DNA of 64,000 bases from Enoplolaimus lenunculus (GCA_030248215.1 JASANG010003354.1:1-64000), one strand, 5' to 3'. Counted from the stretch's first letter, positions 13,327 to 24,761 are shown. Translations and numbers: made by a program. The notes: generated by a model not told the origin, from the sequence alone.

Positions 13327-14034
13327 AATTATTGTAATAATAATAATAATAATAATATTGATAATAGTAATAATAACAACAACAATAATAATAATTATAA
13401 TACTATTACTACTAGTAACAAAAAGACCCAGGCAAAAAGAATCTTTTCTCGGTCGAGAGAAGCCTTGCCTGAAATGATCAAGGAGCTTGTTATCGGAAAA
13501 GAATTGCTAGTGTGTGCAGTTTACTGCTCGCTTAGCAATTTTAGAAGTATGGGAATTGAAGAGCCAGTGTCGTGTTGTGCGGACCAATTTTCGAAGTGGC
13601 AACAGTATTTTGTGGTCACCGATGAAATTCAAAATATTCCTCGGACGCTTTATAGCACGCCAAGAGTGAACTTGGTGGCAGATGGGTATGCGATGCATTT
13701 GTCGTCGCTTGCAAACGGAGAAATCGCGTATGGGCAGCGGGTCGCGAATGGAGTTGCGGCTGATATGTTAAGAAGTCAACAAGGATTGTTTAGTGTAAAT
13801 GGTTCAGCATGGCCTGTGTTTCTTTCCGAGCAAAACTTTGGACCGCGACTAACGTCTAAGAGTGCAACGGGCCGCCGTAAAAGAACAGCCATATCAGCAG
13901 AACGCAGGCCTCGCTTAGGGCTTGAGATTACAACAGAAATGCAGCGATATTTTAATATGTCGAAAAGTGCGCTGCTTCGAAGAAGAGCTGACAAATTTGG
14001 TCACAAGAGGAATAGCAATGTATCTTTAAATTGA
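3417..14034 (+). CDS. PITPNM: RdgB/PITPNM-type membrane-associated phosphatidylinositol transfer protein
   Basis: Exons 3417-3494, 3694-3826, 4293-4499, 4794-5048, 5472-5596, 6075-6246, 7091-7207, 7679-7786, 8324-8417, 8759-8872, 9119-9287, 9690-9828, 10305-10685 and 11327-14034 join in phase to 1599 aa (human PITPNM1 is about 1240). Residues 1-266 form the lipid-transfer domain: EYRIPLPLS start, GVEILKNEPY, TQYTHKIYHVG, KTGRGPLTPDW and the LWVWQDEWY helix. A FFAT motif (IFYDANE, about 357-363) should bind VAP proteins in the ER membrane. A DDHD region follows (CPLAEVLRMR, RIDY at 877-880), then an LNS2 domain from about 1247 (RPGAVDVARDW, GYLIIYLSNQ). The family exchanges PI and phosphatidic acid at ER-plasma membrane contacts. 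An AATAAA overlaps the stop codon. The exon 8759-8872 is symmetric and its donor is the least certain. The Asn-rich insert in LNS2 is unusual. Confidence 0.93.
6440..6930. repeat. Divergent tandem repeat in PITPNM intron 6
   Basis: Three degenerate units share the core AAACCGATAA...CAGTTAGCTAA...TAATTTGCATA, starting near 6558, 6735 and 6880 (spacing about 177 and 146 bp). A second shared block, GGTTTTTGGTGCGAGGAAT, occurs in the later units. A short hairpin (GAAACTC...GAGTTTC) lies just upstream at 6270-6315. No coding potential is seen. Confidence 0.75.
7171..7684 (+). other. FFAT (VAP-binding) motif spanning an intron
   Basis: Exon 7 ends with codons for DEIFYDAN plus one G. Exon 8 opens with AG CAC TTT GAC, so the joined codon is Glu and the peptide reads DEIFYDANEHFD. 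This fits the FFAT consensus (E-F-F-D-A-x-E with acidic flank) at the Phe/Tyr, Asp, Ala and final Glu positions. RdgB/PITPNM proteins are known to carry a FFAT motif between the transfer and DDHD domains, as here. The last Glu exists only after splicing at the second of two nearby AG acceptors; the first (after 7659) reads into a stop. Confidence 0.8.
13264..13423 (+). repeat. Coding AAT microsatellite (poly-Asn) inside the LNS2 domain
   Basis: An AAT/AAC triplet run in the reading frame gives asparagine tracts (about 15, 7 and 9 in a row) broken by Thr, Tyr, Cys, Ile, Asp and Ser. It separates FPLGLVMFSSEIS from REALPEMIKEL, both conserved LNS2 segments, and should form a flexible surface loop. 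The triplet purity suggests length variation between individuals. Confidence 0.9.
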
Positions 14035-14088
14035 ATAAACTGCATCAAAGTCGTTTTCGTCTCAGCATTTTCTAAGCATTTTACACTC

Positions 14089-14740
14089 ATGGAGGCTTTG
14101 TTGCTGTAAAGTGTTATCAATTTCAAACTAAACTGTCGTAGAGCTTGCTTAGGCTTACGACTAATTTTTTGCTTAGGCTTAGTCTTAGAGTTATTCGTAC
14201 ACTGAGGCGCATGTTTAAGAATATATTTTAGGTTACTGTTGCAGAAATAAGAGTAAGATTGGTCCTGTGTAATAATTTTTGAATATGCATTAGCTATAAA
14301 AATGTTTGTACTTGTCGTTTATGTTAGCACTTTAAACGAACTTTTGTACGAAAAAACAGTTATGTCTTTTAGTTAACAGTTTGACAGGTTTCAGCGTTGT
14401 ATCTTTTGTTTTATATATTTTTTATATTTTATTGGTTTAGCAGCAAACACAGTATTAACGTCTAGTTTGGACATATATAAAATGATTTGAAATGCATCAA
14501 GATTATAGTGTTATGGTTGCTAAAGTTCAATTGTTCTAAAAACGGAGCATTTAAATCATATTTTGCAGGGTGACACCAGTAAAGAACTCGGATGCGAGGA
14601 AGGCCGCTCCCCAATTTGCGAAACCTCAGCCAATGTTGGTTTCTTTTACTCCTGTATATATAGTCGTTCCGATGTTTCTGTTATATTTTGTTAGCAAAAT
14701 TTTTACTAGCTTATTTTTAGTCTTTATATTGCTTATTTAA
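14089..14740 (+). CDS. Candidate two-exon small membrane protein (tentative)
   Basis: Not recognised. ATG at 14089 opens MEALL, followed by CT|GTAAAG (donor after 14105). An acceptor TTTTGCAG at 14568 leads into an open stretch to the TAA at 14740. The phases fit and give 62 aa: a short basic, polar part (VTPVKNSDARKAAPQFAKPQ) and one long hydrophobic segment (VYIVVPMFLLYFV then FLVFILLI) at the C-terminus, like a tail-anchored protein. It lies 55 bp past the PITPNM stop. The second exon could instead be an alternative last exon of an upstream transcript, or chance. A transcript is needed to decide. Confidence 0.25.
14145..14215. repeat. Degenerate TTAGGC repeat after PITPNM
   Basis: GCTTAGGCTTACGACTAA and TTTTGCTTAGGCTTAGTC match the interior of the TTAGGC-type elements, without visible ends. 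Confidence 0.5.
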
Positions 14741-15188
14741 ATTTTAATATTAAAATATTGCTTTACTTTGAAGAATTGGCTCTTTTTATATAATATTCAC
14801 TGCTTAGCAGTATACGACAGGATGTCTGCCTCCGGTTTTGATTGAAATTTTGCGAAACCATTGAGTGTTGTTTAACAAATTTCGACAATTTAGACTTTTG
14901 AGATTGTTGGCACTGGTACATACGACATACTCTCATAAAAAGAAGCCTTCGGAAAAATTTCTGCCGCAGCTGGAATTCGGTTTTCACCCGGAGCGAGCAG
15001 TTCCTAGATCACCAGTTGTACCCACATTTAATTTTTATGCTCACTGTTACGAATCGTTTTATTTTGAAGGTTTAAAATTCGGCCAACGTAAACAACAGGG
15101 GCGGAAATGTTTATTCCTAGGCCAAGCAAAAAATAGCTAAAAGCCCAAGCTTCAACGCTTAAATACTTTAAAACCAACGCATCTGCTG

Positions 15189-15333
15189 CACTGCAAAAAA
15201 AGTGAGTCAAATTGACTCTCTCCGAAATAGGCTTTTCCTGACTACACAAACTGAGTCAAATTTTGACTCAGTTGGTGTAGTCAGGAAAACCCTCTTCGGA
15301 GAGAGTCAATTTGATCCACCATTTTTTGCAGTG
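15189..15333. mobile_element. Palindromic MITE, complete copy
   Basis: Starts CACTGCAAAAAAAGTGAG and ends CACCATTTTTTGCAGTG. The arms (GAGTCAAATTGACTCTCTCC, TTCCTGACTACACAAACTGA) are mirrored about the centre, so the single strand can fold into one hairpin. Confidence 0.85.
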
Positions 15334-15349
15334 TGATCAATTTTATAAA

Positions 15350-15940
15350 GCAGTTCGAACCAGAGCTGCACGCTACCGGCGAGTTGCGCGGGCACCTGTA
15401 AGCAAATGGCGCGGGTATACCCGCGGGTGAAAATTTGTATTTGTTTACCTGCCTAAAATTTTAAATAAGAAACTTGAAACCACATAAGTTTGAATGAAAA
15501 ACTACACTCCTGAAATGTGCTCTTAAATCGAGCAGCGACAAGAAACGAAACCGTAAAGAAATATGTGATTTATGCGTTCTTAACTACAGCGACTTTCTAC
15601 GGACAAGAATATTTTGATTCACTGTTCACCCATTGGCAAACAATTTGTTTTAACAATATAGGTGTAATGTGCAATATTGTCCGGTGTTACATTTTTCAAT
15701 TAATGTTTTATTTTGAAAATTATTGATAAAGAATTTTTGTAACATAAATCGAGCGAGTAACATCTATACACTGTAATTTTACGCTATTGTATTGAACGCA
15801 GACGAAAAAAGGGTAGGTAAGGTCGGTAACGATAAAGGAATTTTGCGCGGGTAAAGATGGATAACGGGTGAAGCAATTTCGCGCGAAAAAATAAAATTTC
15901 CGCGGGTAAAAAATCTTTACCCACGTACACTTCTGTCTGG
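15350..15940. repeat. Possible element with GCGGGTA-rich ends
   Basis: GCGCGGGTATACCCGCGGGT near the left and GCGCGGGTAAAGATGG, TTCCGCGGGTAAAAAATC and TTTACCCACG near the right frame an AT-rich middle with a short open frame of no known family. Confidence 0.35.
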
Positions 15941-16360
15941 AACCAAAAACTAAATTTTACTTCGCATTACAGTGTTTTCATTTTCAACAGTTTCTCCGTG
16001 TTTGGCATAAAATTATACCTTTTGTTTTATATTTTCATACTTTACTTAAATTCGATTTCGTTAATATTTTGGTCACTATTCGTTTGGTTGTTTTACTATT
16101 CATTACATCCTACTATCATGTATTCATTTGCACCAATTGTTAAAATCTGGAAACTTCGTTCTGTGCGCGATTGCAAATTACGGATTTGCTCTGTTGGTAC
16201 TGAAGTGACTCGAAAAATAGGGTTTTTATTTTCCCCTTGCCATTCGCTTGCAAAGTGTTATTTACTTTTTAGCACACTCCTTTTGATCTAGACTCAAAAT
16301 AAGGCTCCCGACTCTCACCGTCTGCTATTTGGGTCACTGCAGTACCGCATTAACCTTCAT

Positions 16361-19300
16361 TCAGTTACACATATTAATAATCGGTTGTCTATCATCTTCC
16401 CAGCCAGCTAGCAATGCCTGCCCCCCATTTCGTTCTACGTCGTCAGCGTCAACCCCTTGAACGTGTGGCTGAGTCGCTCTTGATTCTTCTCTCACCAGAT
16501 CAGGCTTTCCTAGATCGCGCATAATTTCATCGATGGGCCTTTGTTTGGTTTCAGGCAAATACAACCAAAACACAACTAAAAGCAACATCAACGGCGCAAC
16601 AAAGACAACAACAACGCTTGTTGGACCAAGAATTGAATCAAGCGTTGGATACCCAAGCAGAGTGAATACGGCAAACGGCGGCGCTGTATAGACGGAGACT
16701 GCAGAAATTGCAGCTCGAGCTTCTAGCGGTGCCAGTTCTGCGGCGAGGAACCAAGCAACCATAGTACTGCCAACTGGATGGACTACACCAAAAGCAATGT
16801 ATAACGCTAGTAATGTATACTGGCTCCATTCGCTAACGATATCCTGTGTTGCGAAACGGATAATTGCGACAATTGCCCACAAAAGCAAGCTTCCAGCGAT
16901 TGTGTATAGCATCAGCGTTCGGCGTCCGGCTCGCTCTACCAGAAACATAACCCCAATTGAGACTGAAGCGCCGACTAACTGTAACGCAAGCGACGCGTAT
17001 TGACTTTGAGATTGGGTTAAACCTATAAATATATACTATACATACATATATATACATGTATATGTATATACATCAGGGTGCAACCGGATATTCGGCTACA
17101 GTTTCACACAAAAGTTGCAAAATGATGGACCTAGAAAGTGTAGCGATTTGACATTTTCTTTTAAAGTAGCTAAAACAGCTCATATTTTAGGTAAAATATT
17201 TTACAATTTTAAATGACACAAAAATTGGTGATATCAGTTAAACAATAATGTTTAAACTTATACCCGCTTGGATCATCATACGACAAGAGTACATTTCAAC
17301 TAGCGCAAGACCCGAAATCGGTTTCGAAATCCCCAACGCAAGAGCAAGCATAGCCGCACGCCTTAGCCAGGGCTCGCTGAACACTCTCCGCACCGAAAGG
17401 GCTTTTACAGGCTCGCGTGATTCATGTTCAAAGCGAACCAGCGCATCTTGCGGTGTTTCGAGATTGCCTGCCTGAGCTGTGGATGGAAAATAAGCGTTCA
17501 GCGTTGCAATTGCTCGATTACGACGGCCGTTGTTGTAGTCAAAAACTGGCGATTCAGGAAATAGCAAAGTGCACGCGATTTGGATAACCGAGACGAAACC
17601 TAAATTTTTGCAGTGATGGATTTAGTTTCTACTTTTCGCTAGCCTTAGGCAGAGGCGCAACTAGAATTTAGAGACATAGTTGCTTTCTGCTGAAAAATTC
17701 GAAAGGGTTTCTTGTGTTGTTAACTGAAAATATAAAAACTCGGACATAACGATCACTAAGAGGGTACCCAGGTCTTAGGCAAGCACACACAGGGCTGAAA
17801 GAGAGCTTGTGAGTTACCAGGTCTTTGTTGTTATCAAAACATGCCTGTGGTGGAAACACCCCGACTAAACGAGACTCATTAACCGGTAGGGCTTGCTAAC
17901 CTTGGTGTTGAACCTACGAATTGGAAATGGAAAGTAATCTGTATCGCAACGTTTGACTCAATCATGAACGATTAAATAAGCGGTGTAAATTCTGTGCGAA
18001 TAACATTTCTATCTTACAAAAATTGTGCTTATTTGTATGTTCAAATCACGTTTGCTGAACAGCTAACAGCACAAGTACTGTAGTGTCCCGAATAAGAGGA
18101 GGTGACTGATAATTATTTGGCTCCTTCAAAGGGTACCCCGTACCCCCCTTGTTATTCGGTTACGGACTGTTATTTATTTTTAGCACACGCTCCGTTACCC
18201 TTCGTTACTGATATATATCAGGTACTGCAACTATCCGTTGAGTTAAACGTTTATTTGTCTTGTGTCAATAGCTTGAGTGGTAATGCAAGGTTATATTTAG
18301 GAATGTACTCTCAAAACTTAAGTACGCTTTAAAGTTTCGAACTCAAATTATTTGGTCCTGAAGTCATTTATGCGCTACAATTAGGGATAATTGACATTTA
18401 TTGACTCTAATTATGGTTTAGGGGCTCTATCCGATTACGGACTCTTATTGATTGAAACCCAAAATGGGGACCCCCTCTTATTACCTTCCTCTTATTCGGG
18501 TCACTACAGTATACGCTTTCAACCGTTGATAGTGCAACGAAAACATATGACAACAACATCAAATCAGATCCGATTTGCTCTCTAGTAGTTCTGGGTGCCC
18601 ACGAACAAGGATGGACTAGATGTCGCAGTTGCCGACTCGAGCCCATAGCTGTTCAGGGCACGTAACATAAATTGATTTTTCTTCACCCTCTCGCTCATAA
18701 CAGTATACTATAAGCAACTAAATACAAATAATATACGAACAATACATACACTGCGAGCTGTGTCTAACAACTCTAACATATATGCGCAGTGTAAAATCTC
18801 CACATGACGTGAGAGACACCTCGGGCTCGAGCGTCAAGACCAAATCTTACCTTGAAATTACATCTCATGAATTTGAAAATATTCAAGTGACAAAGGGTTT
18901 AATGTGAGAAAATTAGAATACGGACACGGAAAGAAACGTTATTCCAACAAACACAGAATTATCCTTTTAGAAGCAGCGGCGAATCCAGGAACTTCCGACG
19001 GGGAGGCGGGGTGGCAAATATTATGGAACGCAAAAATTGTAAGGTAGATACCTTATCTTTTTTAGAAAAAAATTTCTGAGGGAAAAATTGTAAGGTAGGG
19101 GGGACCTTACCATTTTAATCACAAAAAATTTCTGATGGGGGCGTGCGCCCCCAGGCCCCCTCTGAATTTTGATACTGTTTACAAAAACACTGTTTAACCT
19201 TGAAATGCCAAACACGTTCCCCAAAGTCGGTCAGTTCCAAGTAATTGCGGCAACGATATAACAATTCCAAACGCCGAAAGAACGTACGCGAATGTTCCTC

Positions 19301-20358
19301 GTAAACTGTTCAGCAATCCACGGATTTCAATTGGACTGCATTCAGTTATATAAACAGGTAAAATAGACGCCGAAACACCAGCTGATACACCTGAAATTCT
19401 TTTTAGGCAAAGTGTCAGCATGTACAGAAAACAGTGGTGCAATCAGGATTTGATTTTCGAAGAGAATAAATAAATCTACTTTGATTGTGCTATAAAATCC
19501 AGCAGAATAATCTAAACTGTGTTATATATAAAGTACTTTATGTGCTTCCGGAAATTTCAAGGGAGAAATGACCCCTATCTATCGGTTCCTTTGTATATGC
19601 CTCTGGCACAAAGTACTTTAAACACAATCAATACAGCTCAATACCAAAAATTTTGGCGTGGTTAACATCGTAAAGGTTTAAACTCAAACAAACAGTACGC
19701 GGGTGTGAAAATAACTGTTGGATTAAAGTTAGCCGTTAGAGCAAAATCCGGTGGGTTTGTTTTGTTACACACTTACCTTGAGTCGCTCAAATTGAGCGAC
19801 CTTGAGATGTGTGGTCCATCTAGGGAGTACGGAGAGCTAGCGTGGCACTGAACTGATTGGTTCATAAAGGTATAAATGTTTGCTATACAATTCTCGCTCA
19901 CCTTGTAAAAATCGTCCAACATACATCAACTCAAAAACGAACAAATACTGCGCCGCAAACATCGCCACACTGCCTAAAACACAGAATACATTCGCGACAA
20001 CAAACAGCACAAACCGTCGACCCCAACGATCAGCAAGAGGTGCGAATAACACCGCACCAAAAAACAACCCAACTGGAAACATGCTCGCGAACGCTCCCCA
20101 TAATGAATCGAGTTCGAGTGAGTTCAGCGGTGGTCGCGTTAAAAGTCTCGTTGAATTGAACTGCAAAAATTGTTGCGTATAACTTCGATTAATGAACGAT
20201 AGCAGGATCGGTTCCGGGGCGTTAATAATTGTGTAAGGAACGGCAACGTTAAATTGCGACAGACAAGTGACACAGAGACCGAACCAGAGTAATTTTCGAG
20301 TTGGAAGATAGTTTGGATTTGCTGCTGGCAACCCGCGTGGTGAATCTTCGGTTGACAT
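16361..20358 (-). CDS. SLC2/GLUT-family (MFS) transporter, divergent substrate site
   Basis: Exons 20358-19902, 19390-19199, 17599-17264 and 17022-16361, all joined in phase 1, give 548 aa with about 12 hydrophobic segments. Diagnostic SLC2 motifs are present: INAPEPILLSF after TM1, LADRWGRRF in loop 2-3, GRFLQGVSAG, YITECSP and RGLLNSL, PESP after TM6, VERAGRRTL in loop 8-9, and PETKQRP after TM12. An NRS glycosylation site sits in the first outer loop. The family moves hexoses and related solutes across the plasma membrane. The usual QQxSGxN of TM7 reads KPISGLA, and the TM5 Gln and TM10 Trp-Asn of GLUT1 are also replaced, so glucose may not be the substrate. The large intron 17600-19198 holds dispersed repeats. 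Confidence 0.9.
18076..18511. mobile_element. TA-flanked MITE with CTGTAGTGACCCGAATAAG ends
   Basis: The left end TACTGTAGTGTCCCGAATAA and the right end CTCTTATTCGGGTCACTACA then GTA are inverted. A TA lies at each border, as left by Tc1/mariner-type insertion. A second copy (24075-24525) aligns along the whole length. It lies in the SLC2 intron 2. Confidence 0.88.
18680..18900 (+). repeat. Copy of the 61140-61400 repeat, tRNA-like part partly lost
   Basis: AACTAAATACAAATAATATA, GTCTAACAACTCTAACAT, CCTCGGGCTCGAGCGTCAAG and AAATCTTACCTTGAAATTAC match in the same order; the A-box segment is missing. Confidence 0.6.
18970..19165. mobile_element. Relative of the GGATCC-end MITE
   Basis: AGCGGCGAATCCAGGAAC start, two AAAAATTGTAAGGTAG blocks, ACAAAAAATTTCTGATGGGG and a GGCCCCCTCTGAATTTTG end. 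It ends about 35 bp from SLC2 exon 2. Confidence 0.5.
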
Positions 20359-20639
20359 TTTTGATAGTTTTGTTCTGGCAAATCGGAAAGATGGTTTGTG
20401 GCTTGATTTTTCGTTTGCTTGTTTGATGATGTGTGTTTCGTTTAATGGAATCAGATCGTAAACAACGCGAAATGTTTGGTCAGTTTAATTTGGTTTTGTC
20501 GAGAAGAGTAGTCTGAAACATACCCGTAGTATTATGTTCCAAGTCTTTGGGTTGAAATTTAAAATAAAACTAATTGATGTAAACTAAACCAATCGAGTTT
20601 TAGTTCGTAGAAAAATGTGACAATGTTGGCTTTGAAATT

Positions 20640-20755
20640 TGACTAGGCTTAGAGCTTTAGACATTTTTTGCTTAGACTTTGGCGTAAGCTTAGTTAGCTT
20701 AGGACTGCGTTTGTACTACTGTTTACAGCCCTGTTCTCTACATTGGCTGATCTTT
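20640..20755. mobile_element. Degenerate TTAGGC-type MITE upstream of the SLC2 gene
   Basis: GCTTAG repeats, CTTTAGACATTTTTTGCTTA and the right end TACAGCCCTGTTCTCTACAT then TGGC match the family. The left end is eroded. Confidence 0.55.
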
Positions 20756-21049
20756 GTACGTTATTCTGTTGCTTTAACACCTGCAGATACACGATGATAT
20801 ACCCTGATGGCCGGAGTGATAAAATAGAATTATGATTGGCCATTTATGAAACCGCACAACTCTGTTTGCAAACATTCTAAAGTATTTTGTATGGGACCGA
20901 TGGCAAGGAGTAAACGGATAGTAAATATACCTATCGAAAACGGATATTGAAGTATAAAATAAAAGTGTCAAAAATGTTTTATTATTGTACTAACACAATC
21001 GAGGCGTGCATGTATTCACCGGTCTTTCAAAAATTTTAATGAAACAATG

Positions 21050-21255
21050 GCGGATGTATCAAAATTTTTAAGATTTTAGATAAATTTCGTAATTTTTATT
21101 TCATTTCGAATACTTGCAGCATATCTGTAAACAAGAAATTGCGAGATATATGCGTGATTGATAACTAATGTTGAGCATAAAATTCCGTTATTTCTATAAC
21201 GGAAACGGACACCAGTTGTTAACGGAAACAGACATCCGGTTACATTTTGCCGATG
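21050..21255. repeat. Dispersed repeat with CCGTTATTTCTATAACGG hairpin
   Basis: TGCAGCATATCTGTAA, TTGAGCATAAAA, the hairpin CCGTTATTTCTATAACGG and ACGGACACC, then a CATCCGGTTACAT end. Diverged copies lie at 34490-34635 and 36850-36992, and a weaker one at 2215-2405. Confidence 0.65.
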
Positions 21256-21799
21256 GGCAAGAACTTTACCTATTCGTGTCGCAGCATTGGGCGATTTATT
21301 GAAAAATGCTAAGCTTAAACAAAAAATAATCTAAGGCTTTAAGCTTACTCTATTGGAGTCTCGCGGAAAAACGGCACGCTGCCTCAAAGTTACATCGATC
21401 CAAAATGTCATCTGCGATGAACACAGTTTCTTTTCAAAAACTAACCTTTAAAGCTCAATTAATCGTGCTAAATTCGTTGTTCAAATTTTGTTGATACATC
21501 CTACGTAAAAATAAATTCCAGCTGTTGTAATTGCAGACAATTTCCTGACATTTCGGATTATATTCATCAATTGAATGCAGCCTACATACGTTCTGTTCAA
21601 ATATAAGACGAAAATATTGAAATGCACTGAGATCGCTATTTATATGAGATCATTCCGTTACTTAAATATCTCTGAAATTCAAATACTGAAAAATCAATAA
21701 TTAACCTGGTTCATGTGTGTTAGCATGACGACTGCAACGATGTGTGTTCCTTGAACAAAGATGTCCCTTTAATTGACAACTTTACTAGGATATGTCGTA

Positions 21800-22075
21800 G
21801 GGCAATGTGCTATTCAGACCAATTTACAATGGCTTAGGCCAATCTACAAAAGTGAGCAAATAGCAATTTGGCCTAAACCAAATAGCATTGCAAGATGTAA
21901 AAGAACAACCGTGATGCAAATTAAACGCTGATTGCTTATCGGTATAGCGTCGGAGCAAATAATCAAATCTGACTGGTCTGTAAGTTTAAATAGCAGTTTA
22001 GCCTAGGTCAATCTGCGATTCCATCAAATAGCACAATGGCTTAGGCTAATTAGTCATTGACCAGAATAGCCGTAA
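21800..22075. repeat. Imperfect inverted repeat with TTAGGCC/GGCCTAA blocks
   Basis: Left CAATGTGCTATTCAGACCAA and CAATGGCTTAGGCCAATC; right CACAATGGCTTAGGCTAATT and CATTGACCAGAATAGCC. The outer arms are inverted, and CAATGGCTTAGGC also occurs directly. Probably an old MITE. Confidence 0.45.
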
Positions 22076-22914
22076 GTAGATTCAAAACGCGACCAAAACT
22101 AGGGTGAAAATGACTACCTGCGAGAATAACTGAAAATTTACTAACAAATTATCATAGGCGCCACCAAACTTCGCACCATGTGAATTGACAGTTTTTAGTT
22201 TAAATTTGAAACATATTGCCTGTGTTTCTGAAAGTTTACTTTAAGCATTTTTACTCAAATTATGTTTAAATACCTACTCCAAGTCGATGACAAGCGAATA
22301 CTTATTTTTCGTACAAAAACAGACTAAAGACTACGATTAGTATCCTAGCTTGAAATATATCTATCATTGCTAAAGGACCAAAAACATATTTATCAAAAAG
22401 TTAGACGTACATTTTATATATCATTGGACGCAGCGTGCGATGTTTAGCCGAACGGTGCTAAATTTTCCCCAGTCAAACAATTAGCTAACGAGGTATGGTC
22501 GAAACTAATTTGGCGTCATCTTAAATGGTCGGCTGAGCGATGTGAGGGTTCATAACCGAAACACTCGGCTTTATTTCCAAATTTCCAATTTTACCTTGAT
22601 TTCAAATATCAATGTCGCTAACATAATCGTTTTATGACATTAACCTTCACAATAAAATTTAATGAAAATTTTAACAATATAAACAACAATCAACTAAATC
22701 TTCATTCAGCATCTGCGTAGCATCGTAGAATGTCCCTCCAAAAACCAGCGGGGGGCTAACTGGTTATCCCAGCCGGGCCCCATCATCGCAATAGGACGTT
22801 CTGAGATAGTTAACTCATCTGACTAAATTGCCAACCGCGGACACTGAGAGGGATCTTCTGCGGTTTTACACCGAGCAATGAAACAGTGGGTAACAAGAGG
22901 CGGAGCATCTTTTC

Positions 22915-23000
22915 ATTTGACAATACAATAATCGTAATAATAATACAGTAATAATAATAATATAATAATATAATAATATAATAATATAATAATAATACCA
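22915..23000. repeat. TAA/TAATA microsatellite
   Basis: AATAATAATACAGTAATAAT followed by five ATAATAT units; non-coding. A shorter (TAA)n run lies at 47177-47200 in a GPATCH1 intron. Confidence 0.9.
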
Positions 23001-24074
23001 ATAGTAAACATAGCATAGTTTTGTAAAATTAGAGTAGCGAACACTACCAGTTTTTAGCGTTTTTGATAAGCTGACAATAAACTATCAATTGATGAAGAAC
23101 AAAAACGTCCAGCCGCAAACAATAGCGTTACAGAGGCGTCGAATGTACACAAGGGGATATAAGAGTAACACAATCTATTAGCAAAAACATTCGGGTGACA
23201 CAAGAAACAAGTTAACAGTCTCATCAGTTCATATTATGTTAACTAGGAATCTTCCCAGCCTGATAGCCTAAACTTAAGTCTAAATATACTAAGGCTAACG
23301 CGTTAAATATAAGCCTACGCCGCGGGCGTTTACCAGTGTCAACAACTGTAATTGAAAATGTATCTAACAAACACTTTATAAATAACCCAATGGTGGATTG
23401 ACCCCAAACACCATGACTACGACCTTGGCCTAAACATAAGTCTAAGCATCCCAATCTCAAAACACCCATAGTCTCACTGTGTGTTAATGTATATGAATGA
23501 CTCATAAAACTTCACAATGATTATGAATGAGTTGCCGCAAAACCGCAAAAATTCCGGATCCTGCATCTCTGAATGCAGGAACAGAAACAGGAATTAAATT
23601 TTTGCTGGAATTACCGCCGGAACAGGAATTCCGGATGAACCCTGCTATAAACTATCTTTTTGGTCGGAATCTAACGACAAAAATGGGAATTATGGAGTAT
23701 CCACGTTATAACCATTGCGCAGGTGCAAAAAATGTCTACTTGGTCCTTTTATGTCTAAGAATAAATTTAACCCTTTCATGAGCAACTAAAGTAGAAAGCA
23801 TACACAGTGCACAGATTTTAACAATATTTACGTGTTTTATGCGCAATACAACGTTTTACCCAGACGCGCGGAGCCAAACGGGCTCGAGCTACCCTTATTA
23901 TTAAAAATCCTGGTGTTCGAATGTTATCGTAAAATTTAACGTCAGATGGAATAAAACATATTCATGCAAGAAAGCGTTAATAAACTAGATATCTTAAAAT
24001 AAAGCACAACGGGAAACTTCTAAACCTGCAGAAAACATACATGTTCCATCATGCATACACCCTGTTATTCCGCA

Positions 24075-24525
24075 TACTGTAGTGACCCGAATAAGAGGGT
24101 GGAGGCTGATCTTCATTTGACCTCTCCAGAAGGTACCCCCCTTGTTATTCGGTTACGGACTGTTATTTATTTTTAACCCACGCTCCGCCACCCTTCGTTA
24201 CTGATATATATACGATACTGCAACTATCCGTTGAATTAAACGATTATTTGTCTTACGTCAATTGCTTGAGCGATCGTGCAAGGTTATACTTAAGAATGTA
24301 CATTCAAAATTTAAGTACACTTTAAAGATTCGAACTCAATTTTATTTGGTCCTGGAGTCATTTATGCACTACAATTAGGAATAACTGACCTTCACGAACT
24401 CTAATTAGGATTTTGGGACTCTAACCGCTTACGGAATTTTATTAGGGATACGGACTCCTATTGATATGGACTCAAAACAGAGACCTCCCCCCTTATTATC
24501 CCCTCTTATTCGGGTCACTACAGTA
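24075..24525. mobile_element. TA-flanked MITE, second copy
   Basis: Same ends as the copy at 18076 (TACTGTAGTGACCCGAATAA), and the same interior, including CCTTGTTATTCGGTTACGGA and TTAAGTACACTTTAAAG. Non-coding. Confidence 0.88.
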
Positions 24526-24541
24526 TGTATATATATTCTTC

Positions 24542-24761
24542 GGCCCATGTATAGAACAGGGCCAGAACAGTAGTATAACCATATTCCTAAGCCTAAGCCT
24601 AAGCGTATGGATGAGCCTATTCCTAAGCCTAAGCCTAAACGTATGGATGAGCATATTCCTAAGCCTAAGCCTAAGCCTAAGCAAAAAATTAATCTAACGC
24701 ATAAACTGACTCTATTATAGCCCCTTCGGAAAACGATCCGGCCCTGTTCTATACATGGGCC
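24542..24761. mobile_element. TTAGGC-bearing MITE
   Basis: Inverted ends GGCCCATGTATAGAACAGGG surround several CCTAAG hexamer runs; a 50-60 bp internal block (CCTAAGCGTATGGATGAGC...) is itself repeated two to three times. No matching target duplication is seen. It abuts the element ending at 24525. Confidence 0.88.

Larger units (their letters stand above)
14741..16360. other. Convergent intergenic region between PITPNM and the SLC2 gene
   Basis: AT-rich. Holds the palindromic MITE (15189-15333) and a possible GCGGGTA element. Open frames of 60-100 codons show no family and no conserved splice context. Confidence 0.5.

Noticed and set aside
13196-13477. Ile-rich plus-strand frame
   Set aside because: Shadow of the AAT triplet run in another frame.
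22700-22930. Possible small gene or structured RNA in a less AT-rich patch
   Set aside because: No family, no tRNA or rRNA signature I can support, and no splice partner.
24541-24761. True interstitial telomere or chromosome-fusion scar
   Set aside because: The hexamers are enclosed by inverted ends shared with other copies, so a mobile element explains them better.
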